From assembly GCA_029721515.1 (NCBI GenBank), contig CM056561.1:14088501-14152500 (forward strand): DNA of 64,000 nt. The letters run 5' to 3'. The stretch is from Synanceia verrucosa. Its lineage: Eukaryota > Chordata > Actinopteri > Perciformes > Synanceiidae. Made by a program: the position numbers and the translations under genes. Within the stretch, counting starts at the first letter, position 1. Every line of letters starts with the position of its first letter. The notes beneath the pieces were generated by a model that saw only the letters and a list, made by a program, of their open reading frames with translations, was not told where the DNA came from and ran no database searches. Positions 11,501 to 23,500 of the stretch are shown here, piece after piece.

Positions 11501-14500
11501 ACAACTTAGTCTCCAGAGAGGGTGCGGTGACGGTCACACACATGCACAAAGATATAAAAATACTTTTCTGCAAGAGAAAAATGCACCAATCCCATAAATA
11601 GTTGACACCTTCCATCTTGTTGTGGTGTTTAACGATGGGAATAAGTGCTGACACAAAAAAAAAAAAATAAAAAAAAAAAAATCCAGGCAATAAAACTTCC
11701 TAGCCAGTATATCATCTCTGATCTAGAGCCGCTTCCACTGGCTCCATAATGCCTTTGTCGCAGGGCTGTGCGATGAGACCATTTTCCAGCCCACGAGGCT
11801 CGCCGAACCTGGTGCCGAAGATTGCAATGGTTTTGCCTGATCCAGTTGCTGGTGGATCTGAGTCGGCTGAGGCTAGAGGAGAGAAGAGGTGACAGGTGGA
11901 GGATGGGAAAACAGCTGCCAGCTGCTGCTGAAGCTCAATATTTATCATTTTTTAGTGATTAAAATGATATAATTTCTGTCTCCTCTGTATTTCTGTCAGT
12001 CTCTCTCTGTCCAGTTCAGAATTATTCCAAAGGAAAGTTGGCCTGCAGCAAAACTAGACTGTGTCCAGTGTTTTTTTCTCTATCCCAGCACTGTGCATTG
12101 TTAATAAAAGAGGAAAACTAGGCAAAATTTTAAAAACAAAATAGCATAGTTATCAAAAGAAGCATCATATGTCATTGAAGTTAAAAAAAATATATATATA
12201 TTTTTACATTTTACTTTTGTACTTAAGTAAATTTCAGAACCTGTACTTTCTTACTTTTACTTAAGTACAGGAGTTGAAGCAGTACTACTACTTTTACTTG
12301 AGTCTCTTTTTACACAAGTATCTGTACTTGTACTTAAGTAAAGAATGTGAGTACTTTTGCCACCTCTGCTCTCCAAACAGTTTGATGCAGTTGCCAAAAT
12401 CAAGCCGCGTCTGGGCTTGGGTCAGAAAAGGGTAGCCCAAAGAACCTCATCCCCAGCTATATCAGCAACAAGGAAAACCACCAGCAGCTGATGACTGCTT
12501 ATCTTCACAGGGACATGGGCTTCACCGAGCATGGGCACAGCCCCAGGTCCAACTCCGATTACAGCCTTAACTTCTGATGGCTGTAGCAGTGCAGAGGTAA
12601 AATACTCCTCCTTGGTCCGCTATCCAAAACAGCACACACCTCCATCTCATATACCAGTGCCTGAATGCTCATTTTTTGACTATGAGCTTTAAGATGGAGC
12701 CTGATTCCAGGCTCCCAGGGGAAGTAGCTGGAGCTCGGGCCATGGTTGTTTTCTTTGGTGAGGGGCAATCTCTTTTCATGTGACCCATACCTGAGCAGTT
12801 GTGATAACGAACCTGTTCCCAGTTGGTGTCTTTCCAACTCATCTGCTTACCTGGTGCGTGGCTGGGGTTAGGAGGCTCTGGCCTCCAGCTGGCAGCAAAT
12901 GGGACACTGGCTATCTCTGCTTCTTCCTTTCTATTGCCTTCCCTCACCACAGCAGCACGGACTCTTTGCCCAGCCTCAATTCATGCCCTGGAATGCATGA
13001 GGCTGGCGACATATGACACTGTCTGCTTGGTGGTTTCATGACGACGAGCAACATCATAGGCTTGGGCTAATGTGCGAGGCCGCTGTTCTAAAAGCATGTG
13101 AACAATCTCTGCATCCCCTACAACGTTAGTGAAAACTTCAACGCCTATGGCGTCCTGCGCCACTCACAGTTCGATCGAGTCTGTGAGCACCTTTATAATG
13201 CAGACACTGGAGACTGTGGCTGTTCAATATGTTCAAATTGTCATATCCTATAACCTCTTCAATACAAGCCGCATCTACGACCGGCTTATACCCACAGAGA
13301 AGCTGATTTTAGCTTCGGGTTAGTACGCAACACAAAAGTAGCTAAGTTGGCAAACATTACATATTTCATGAAAATAATAACTCCTTCTGAAGCTAAACAA
13401 ATAATTATCTGTCTAGCAGAACAAGTGCAACTTCTTGCGTCACTTTTCAGTCCCTTCAGATGCCACAGTGTCTCCACAGATGTTGACTCTGGTTTGTGTT
13501 CTAGCTTTATCCATAGTTTTGCTGCAGCCTTTTCTGCCTCCCTCTTTCTTCTCTTTGCCTGTTTAACAGCGTGAGCTATCACAAGTAACGTGGGATTTGG
13601 TATTTTTGGCTGCATTTTCTCTGCCATTGTTCCCTACAGAATGGATTCTCCTGCTAACTCTGTTTTTCTGCAGAGGAATGTGCTGGATCCTTCCGGCAAC
13701 AGTGGGGAGGAGGGAGGGACAGAGGGGGGACGTAAGCAGGACGAGACATGAAGGCGTCTTGACCCGAGTGGCAGTTGATTGGTCAAAGTTTTTACAGTCC
13801 TGCAGTCTCTCCTGCCACAGAGGTCTGATTCTTTTCCTTCCTTTTTCTGAATAAATAATGTATTGACTGCACTCAGGATGGAAGGACCATTTCACCCAGT
13901 ATAACGAAAAAAAAATTCTGAACAAAATGATGGACTGTAACTTTAACTTTGCCTCCAAACCAAAAAGTTAAATCAAACCTCTCAAAAATTGTTTCTGCAA
14001 AAATGCATCAATAATTTATGTTGTTCATGAAGGGATACTTTGCTGCATTACAGTTGTATTAGATTGGTTTTAATGAGGAGCACCTAATAAACTTGCAAAT
14101 GAATGTATACTGTATGTATTGAGAATACACTGTGTGGATTGTATTTTAAAGACATTAGGTTTGTTTAGCTAAGCATGTATCATACTGCACCATGTACATT
14201 TATTCTGTACACATTAGTATGTGCAATTCTGCTTGCCATGTTTGGTGCATTTCATACCTTTTATCTCTAAAGCTTTTATCATATTTTATTTTTCCTTATA
14301 CAGTGGTGGAAAAAAAGTTTTCAGACACCCTTAAAATTTTACATAATCTCAGATATCATCATGAAATATTTGTGGAAAAATCTCTTTAGTGTGTCCAAAG
14401 GTGTGGCTGTATTGTATTGATTATATGGAAAAAATAAAACTTAAATCTTGACAATTTCAATATGTCATTTCTCAACATTTTCAGGAGTCACATTTTCAGA

Positions 14501-17500
14501 ATGTCAACAAATAACAGAGAATATATTCAAGACTGAACAAAAATAAACTATCACATCATCAAATTAATAGTTAGTAGACCTGCCATTAGCACACAGTAGA
14601 GCTCTAATCCTGGCTGGCATGTTCCCCACGAGCCTTTCACACTGCTGAGTGGTTATCTTGTCCCATTCTTCTCGAGTTACTGCTTCTAATTCTTCTAAAT
14701 TCTTTGGTATATGCTTTGAAACAGATCTTTTGATAATCCACCACAGATTTTCAATGGGGTTCATGTCCGGGGATTAAGCTAGCCACTTTAAGACCTGGAT
14801 ACTTGACCTTGACGAAAGAGTGCGCGTGCAGAAGGGAGCATATGGGCTTGAAGAAGGACACAATACTTGGCAGAATTCAGAGTGCCATCACAGACAGTGA
14901 GATGACCAACACCAGCACTCATGCATCCCCAAACCATGATGCTGCCTCCACCATGCTTGACAGTAGGTACTGCACATGCTGGAGTTAATGCTTCGCCTGA
15001 CCTTCTGCGTACCCTCATATTAGCAGGAGGAAGATAAAGCTGGAAATTGGACTCATCTGACAACAGAATCTTCTTCCAGTTCCTGGCTATCCATCCCTTC
15101 TGTGCTTGGGCCCAATGATGCCGGGGTTACCTCTCTCTCATTGATCAGGGGCTTCTTGACAGCCTTGTAGGACCTTAAGCCATGATCTAATAGTCGGCCA
15201 CATACAGTGCGGGTGGATCATTGGACGCCAGTTTAGTTTGTCCACTGCTGCTGAAGCTCCTGTGATGTCGTTTAGCGGTTTTCCCTGCAAATGGGGATCT
15301 GGATGCGGTTTGGCTGAAGAAACCTTTGGACGCCCAGAACTTGTTTTGTTTTCCAAGCTGTTGGTTCTTCTGTATTTATGCAGAGTGTATCCAGCTGCTG
15401 AAGGACTTGGCTATCTGGTGGCAGCTGTACCCTTCCTGGCTGAGAATATGTATCTTCGGATGTGTTTTCTGCATTTAGGTTCCTTGGTTTAGCCATTTTT
15501 TGTCTCTGAAGAACTGTCAAATGTGCTGGCTTTATATAGACATGAAGCACACAAAAAACTTGTCTTTCTATAAAAAGCACAACCTTCATTAGTGGATCAC
15601 TGGAACTAAACTGATACTCCAAATTTCTTATGTAGTTTTATGGAATACATTTTCAATCAAAGTATTTATTGCTTTTTAGGATTTGCTTAGTATTTTGGCT
15701 GTAACTGTAATAAAAGAAACTGCACTTGAATTAGATTTTCATGTAATATTTCACAAATGCATGGGGTGTCTGAAAACTTTTTTTCCACCACTGTAAATGT
15801 ACTTGTACTTTTATCCTAATTTCGTCTTCCCCTGCTTTTTTTAATCCTGACCATTCCTTGCTTGTTTACTTTTGCTATACCATCATTAAGTTCAAACAAC
15901 CAACACCCACCATCACACCAACCACCAGAAAATTGGCCCCCTTACCCCCTACTGTTCGAGCCACTACAACAGCAGCACAGCCACCCCCAACAAAGGCACT
16001 TACCCCCACCTCAGCAGCTGTCCCTTCAATTTCCACAACAGTGACCCCAGTGACTGCTGCACCAACTTCCCCCCTTTCCCTGGCCACAACGGCCCCCTTT
16101 GTCAGGGTCTTCAGCCAGACCACTACTATACACACCAATGTCACCACCCCAAGTGGGCCCCTTCTTGATGTGGAGGGAACAACAGAGAGAAATGATGGCA
16201 CTGAGACTGAAATGTTGAATATAATTGTTGAAACTCCCCACGCTGTATTACCCAGCAGCACTAGTGGCAAGGTAGCAATATTTTTAGAGCCATCTAGTGA
16301 AGCGATGGGCTCTTCTATGTAGAGAATTTAGTTTCTTTATTATTCAATCAAATAAAATAGATTTGAAACCAAAAAGAGATTTAAGAGCAAAAGAGAATAC
16401 GTGGTAATTGAAAAAAAAAAATTGAGACCATGTTTCTTCAACTTCAATCAAAACTCATGTTTGTGAGTAAAAACATACAATCATTTTGCTTATAAATCAG
16501 TGTTCTTTGCTCGCAAGTTGAAAAGTTTTGCTTGCAAGTTGAAAAGTTGGGAATTCCACTGCACTCAGTGGGCGGGGCCTACACTGGTGGATGACAGAAA
16601 AGCTTCTATTGGTTGATGTGACCTGGCTCCGGTGCAACCAACGCCTTCCACTTTACACCCACACCTCTCTTGTGCTGCTGTGCTGCCGGGAGGTAAGTTG
16701 ATGGCCCGCTGCGCTTCGAAGTTGAAAAGTTTCCCATAAGTAATGAATTGCGCTACATAGTGTAGGTTACAGCCTGCCGTACATTCACAACAACAACTAT
16801 AAGTAATGAATTAATGCTGATTGTCTTCCTCCACTTGCTGGTCACGGCGGGGCCTGAGCAGAATAGCCTCATGAGTAAGTTACAGTGAGGTGTATACAGT
16901 GTAGGGCTGTGATTTAAACATCTCTTTTAGTGTTTCACGGTACCCACGGTGCCAAAAAAATATCACGGTTCCTAAACCTCCTAAGCCTACTGCCGTCGAT
17001 TACTGAACTACCGCTGAATGCGGTGCCAGTTTCCGCTGTGTAGCGGGCTAATGCTACTCCACAGGCTGCCGTTCTCACTGCACGCTGTTCTAATGTCAGC
17101 AAACACATTAATTATCTAACAAATTCACGTACATACTTCTAACCAACCAGTGTTACTGGTCCATACAGGAGCAGCTGTGTCAGACTGTCCGACTTACATG
17201 ACACACTTAAGCAACTGAATGATGCTGTAGAATGTATATTATTGAAGAGAAATGCAACTTTCAGCACTACTGATCTGTATAATCAGAAGAACAGACATGT
17301 CCTGTGATTTTAAGCCTCCTTTCATAATTAATAGAGGCTGTTATAATGTTAAGATGCAAAATACAGATATTATGGCTCCTCAATGATCATACTTTATTTT
17401 CGTGACAGAATGGATGATCAACCTGTAAGATCACAAGTCCAAGTACACTATGCATGTACATGTATGTAATGTAGGCCTATAGTGTTGTCATTGTGGTGGG

Positions 17501-20500
17501 AATAGTAGAGCTTGTGCAGGACCAGAATCAACTGTTAAGACCTTATGTGCTTTGCTCTGTTCGGGAACAGGAGTAAAGTAGAAAAAAAAGTAAATTCACT
17601 CAGTGTTATGATGGTTAGACAGATGAATTAGTCCTCTGACACATCCTAAAGTTTGACAGGTCTGTGTTTTTCAGGAGTTTTTGTTGCTGTTGCAGCTGCA
17701 TGTGGCACATTTAGCTAAAAAAATGTCCTTATCTGATCCACAGTGGAGACACCAGCACCAGTAGAGAATGGAGCTGACCAGAGACCAATGACAGAATGAA
17801 AGGGTGATCAGAACCGTCCGCGGCAAGTTCACTATTTTGACAGATAAAGTACTGATTCACATGGTGTTGCCATGCAAAGTTGAAGAGGACATTTCTCAAT
17901 AAGATTGTGTCTGTATGTTGTACTCTGACAAATATGAGCCCTAGTGTGAAATAAATGTGTATTAAATACAGCCGTAAGTGTCTGTTGGATCCATACCCAT
18001 CCATACATCACAATAAACATACTTAAATGCCTGTGTCTTATAAACGAGAAGCAATAACAGACAACAGTATGATGTGCAAAAGCAGGAAGTGTCACACAAT
18101 CAGATGTTTTTCAGTGTTTATTTGCAAGTAGTGCAACCTGAGAACACAGAACAGTACAGTTGGAATACTTCAAGGTAAAAGGTTACAAATAAAAAATGGA
18201 CACAGAACATGGAGTGCAATTTCTTATATAACAATAATAAATACACATTTTTTTTATAAATTCTTTCAATACTATAAAGAAATAGGTATCTTTAAAATAA
18301 CAACAATGGACATATAGAAAATGGAGGTAGTTGCATTTCTTACGTAATAATAACAATAAATATATGTTTCTTATCATTTCTTTCCATGCTATAAATAAAT
18401 AGTTATCTATAAAATATATATGTATATGCAATATATGTCTTTGGACAGCTGGTGACTACAGACATGCATCACAAAACCAGGAGTCATCTGCTACAGTGGT
18501 TGCACCTTTGTCCAGATTACTGTGTTCCCACTGTTTGCCTGCTTTATGATCTGCAGCTCACACGACAAACAGGCCGAAGCCAAAGATCAGTTTATAGTGC
18601 CGGTTTTGTCCATATAACAGCCCCTGGCTTCCCTATTTAACATATCCCGGAAATTCCACATCCTTTTCGGGATTTTAACATCTTTTTCTTTCTTTCTTTT
18701 CTTTCACCCAACTCTGCTTCCCCTCCTCGTCCAACTGGCTGTTTGTTTACACTCACGAGGCCACGTTCCTGAGCAGGCTAGTGCCCAAGCCCTATCCTGC
18801 TCAGGCCCCTCAGACCGTGACTAGCAAGTGGAGAGAGACAGTCGGTATTAATTCATTACGTAGGCTGTAGCCTACGCTATGTAGCGCAATTCATTACTTA
18901 TGGGAAAAGTTTCAACTTCGAAGAGCAGCAGGCCATCAACTTACCTGCCGGCAGCACAGCACAAGAGAGGAGTAGGTGTAAAGTGAAGGCGGAGGTCGCA
19001 CCAGAGCCAGGTCACACCAACCAATAGAAACTCTTCTGTCATCCACCAGCGTAGGCCCTGCCCATTGAGTGCAGTGGAATTCGCAAGCAAAACTTTGGAA
19101 CTTGCAAGCAAAGAGCACTGATTTATAGGCAAAATGACTGTATGTTTTTACTCACAAACATGAGTTTTGACTGAAGTTGAAGAAATATGCTCTCCAAAAA
19201 AATATTTTTTAAAAATATTTTTTATTTGCAACCTGTTCTGTTTTGATCTCAAAAAATATTTTTTGATTGCCACTTATTCTCTTTTGCTCTTAAATCTGTT
19301 TTTGATTTCAAATCTGTTTTATTTGATTGAATAATAAAGAAACAAAATTCTCTCCATACTCTTCCTCTAATACAAGCTCAACCACAACCAGCAAAGAGTC
19401 CCTTTTAATAGACCTCTCTATCAGTGACAATAAAGAACCCCCCTCAATGGTTTAATAAGTGGGAGAAGCTAGAAGGAAAGAGTGACGTGGACACCACTGA
19501 TAAGCCGTAATCTACACACAGTCACGTAAGATGGTTGTTGAACCCAGCTCTGAATCTGCAGCCAACTACCAATCAGATTCTTCAACTGACTCTTATTTCC
19601 TGGTGAGTGCAGAAGCCATGTGTGCAGCCATAGTCTTTAAATCATCCTGTTGCTCCAGTCACCAAACTTCAAAAAGAAAAAACACTCTCAAATATGTTAA
19701 TAGGTTGACTCTTAGCTTAGCATAGAGACTAAAAGCAGAGAGAGAAAAAACACCTAGCCTGACAGATATGAAAGAGGTATCTACAGTATCTTCTAAACTT
19801 GCTTTGAACAACAAAGTGAAATTGTGTTGAGATTTTCATTTAAAAATGCAAACTGCAAAGTTAGCCCAGGAATATCTAAGCTTTGATATGCAGCAAATAT
19901 AGTCGTTCCAGAATGTAAACCATGAGATAAACTGAATACCAAACACAAGTTTTATTAGCTCCCTCCCTTACTGACTTGCCTGCATTCATTCCCGATACCA
20001 TTTGTGTTCGTCTCTCCCAGTGATTGCTTGCTTTTTCCCGACAAGCTATCATAACATTTTCAAGTCAGCTCTAGCCTTGTGTTTCATTACTGCCTGTGTG
20101 TTTTTGTGTTGGTGGTCCTTAAATGTTTTGTGTGCAGATTTTATAGAAAAGTCACCTTTACTTAACAGTATCTAAATCCAAGATATCTTTTGTTTAATTG
20201 TTTTTGTGGACAGGCTTACAGGTAAATGTTGGTTTGGTGGATTGAAGAATAATGCCCAGCTTTGTAGTACTATTTAGTAGTACTTTGTAGTAGGTATCGT
20301 TTGTGGTTTATTTTCATGGTTCATGTTATGAACTGTATCTAGATAGATACCACTTCTCCATTTTCTCCCACTGCACAAAGGTGAAGTCAGAATATTCAGA
20401 ATTCAGGTACTGCCATCTTGAGACTCTGATGTCATTTGGAGCCTGACTCTGTCCAGAATTGATTGGGTAGTGGGAGCTAGAGTCCCCCAGGCTGTTTGGC

Positions 20501-23500
20501 CTGAAAGACACAACAACTAACCATAATATCTCTATAAATACCTTTATTAAATAATTTGACTTGTGCTTTGACACAGACTCATAATGGAAGTTAATGTTAA
20601 ATATCCTCTCTTGTATAATTTACAGAGCCACTGGCTCAGCAACTTGACTCAGAGCAGCTGTAAATCATGATGTCTCGTTCCCTTTTTGTAGCACCAAATC
20701 ACCAAGTAAACAAAATTAACTCTTGAACATACATCAACATGATGATAATTACAGTGCATCTGAAAAGTATTTACAGCACATCACTTTCACCGCATTTTGT
20801 TATGATACAGCCTTATTTAAAATACAGCTCTACAAAAACTAAGAAATCAAATGCACATAAGTACTTCATAGTCTATGCCACGAAGCTCAAAATTTAGCTC
20901 AGGTGCATTATGATCATTCTTGAGATGTTCTTACAGCTTAATTGGAGTCCATCTGTGGTAAATTCAGTTGAGTGGACATTATTTGGAAAAGCACACACAC
21001 CTATCTATATAAGGTCCCACACTTGACAGTGCATGTCAGAGCACAAACCAAGCATGAAGTCAAAGCAACTGTCTGTAGACCTCAGAGATAAGATTGTCTC
21101 GAGGCACGAATCTAGAGAAGGAAATAAACAAATTTCTGCTGCTTTCAAGGTCCCAATAAGCGCAGTGGCCTTCATCATCCCTAAATGGAAGAAGTTCGGA
21201 GCCATCAGGTCTCTTCCTAGAGCTGGCTGGTCATCTAAACTTTGGGGTGATCAGGGGAAACACTAAATCATTTCCAGTCAGCTCAGTGAAACTCTTTTGA
21301 TATGACAATACCCACGTTCAAACAAAACTTGTGTGTTTGTTAATAACTAGGAGCAAACACTTACCATGTATGCTAATGATTAATACTAAACAACCTTTGT
21401 TGTCATATATATTGCAGCAATAGGCTGCTATACAAAGCACCTATTGAGCAGGTTGGGGTTAAGTGTCAAGCTCAATGACAGGTAGACGGTAAGAGTAGGG
21501 GATCAAATGTTTGTTTCCTTTGTATGTATGTATATTTATACATTTATAATTATAGTGGTTAATAATGTGTCATCAGGAGTGTCCATGTGTGGAGAAAGTC
21601 CAGGATTCCTCCCTTCTCCCTGTCTATGTGGAGAGAAAAATCACTCTGGTGGGACAACACTTAAACCTGTTTCAGGTAACTATCCATAGGTCTATCAGCC
21701 TCTTGTTTTTATCCTTGGTATAGATTCAGCTAAAGGATATGTAAAAACTGCTGCTTTTTCCTTGAAATCAAAATCATACAAATTTGCTTTAGCAGTGACA
21801 TTGTTATACTGTGATAGCAGGATAAAAATCTGTGTCACTTATTGTACTGCTTACTGAAATTAAATGTATGTGGTTTGTACATTTAGGATGAGGATTTGGA
21901 CTATGAGTGTGTATTGGACATTGAGAATCAGTCAGTGGTGGTCGATGCCTCCGTGGAGCCGGATGCCTCACAACAATCAGTCTTCTTCATCACCTGTCAA
22001 CATCAACAGGTCAGAACATATAGTGAGTCATCTCAATACATTGTTGTGTTAAGTTGACACTCTTTGGTGCTACACTATGGTGTCTGAAAACTTTGCATGA
22101 GATTCTTGAAATTTTTTCTCTACAATGCAGATTCACAACTAAGTAATTACCAATCACAGAATGGCTGTCAGGATATCAGATTTGACATTTTTTATATTTT
22201 TTTTTACTTTCTTGGGGCATTTTGTGTATTTTTTTGGCAAGTCAAAGGTAAAAGATAATGACTTAATTTTATGTTATTTTCATGATCATCATTTCCTAAT
22301 TATGTTTCTGTGATGATACTCCTTCCTGTGTATTTTTTTATCTATGGTGGCTATTGGTCCCATGTTATTCACCCAGATTTTCTTCCATGTGGTTCAAACA
22401 TTGGACTATAAATAATATGCAACACAAGCTTTGCTTTGTAAACTGCTGATCAACAACTGATTTATCTTTATCTGATGGAGTAAGCAACAAAAAAGGTCAT
22501 AACCAACATCAGTACACCAGCATGCTGTGTTATCAAAAATCAATAAACTACTGCCTCTTGATCGTATTTGTCTGCATTTCCGTAGATGTGTTTCAGTAGC
22601 TCTCATAGCCAATTTGACACATAATGTAACCACTATGGATGTGCATAACATCAATCATGAGTTGTGTTTATGCTCGTTTGACTCTTAATTGCCTTTTCAG
22701 TATGCCTATTCTGTCTTGATGGAGGAATACCACGCCATGATCAATGTGAGAAGAAAAAACAACTTCCTCATTGATAGCGCTGAGGATCTGTATGGTATGT
22801 ATTTTTGTTAGTGTCTTTCTATGTGAGAGAGAAGTTTTAGTATTTGTGTGTGAGAGATGTGAGGGTTATCACATAATTGTTTGACATATAATAATGATAT
22901 TTCCTCACAGACTTCCCTTTCTCTCTCTTGTTTCAGTGACTCTGTTCAATTGTTCAGTGGGACGGTCAGACTGCAGTCGATGTCTTACTGCCGACCCCAA
23001 GTACAGCTGTGTTTGGTGTGGTGGTGTTGCTAGCTCAAGCTGTGTGTACCAGGACTCCTGCAATGAGGAGATTCAACACACCTGTCCTGCACCCGTCATT
23101 AACTTTGTAAGAATTTCATTCATTCATTCCCCTTTTGAACACAAGGAGCACAAAGACACAAAGCATATTTTTGCTGGGAGAAACGCAGAAATAAATTATG
23201 TGTTTTTTCTGAGTTATCAGAGCTTCCAATGGAAAAAAGAGAGAAGGGGGTAGACATTTTAATTTCTGAATTATTCAGGTTTTTCATGTTAAAAATAGTC
23301 TCTCTTTGAGAAAAGCAAGTAGTGCTCAGACACAATGTGTTGTCATCTCATTTTGACTGCTGAGCTGGTTTACAGTCCCCTATCTGGATGTTTTCTATGA
23401 CAGTTTGAAGAACTGTGAGTGTGGGCTGATTTTCAAAATGAGATTTGTTAAATTCACTTTGCTCCTGTTCCATTCAATTGAGTTCAGTCTTTATTACACC

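Noticed and set aside
15875..16270. A 131-codon minus-strand frame
   Set aside because: It is the antisense shadow of the Thr/Pro-rich plexin exon 6, with Val/Gly-rich composition as expected.
19531..19602. A separate in-frame start codon for an N-truncated plexin
   Set aside because: The ATG at 19531 is simply inside the exon 6 tail; no promoter signal supports an internal start.
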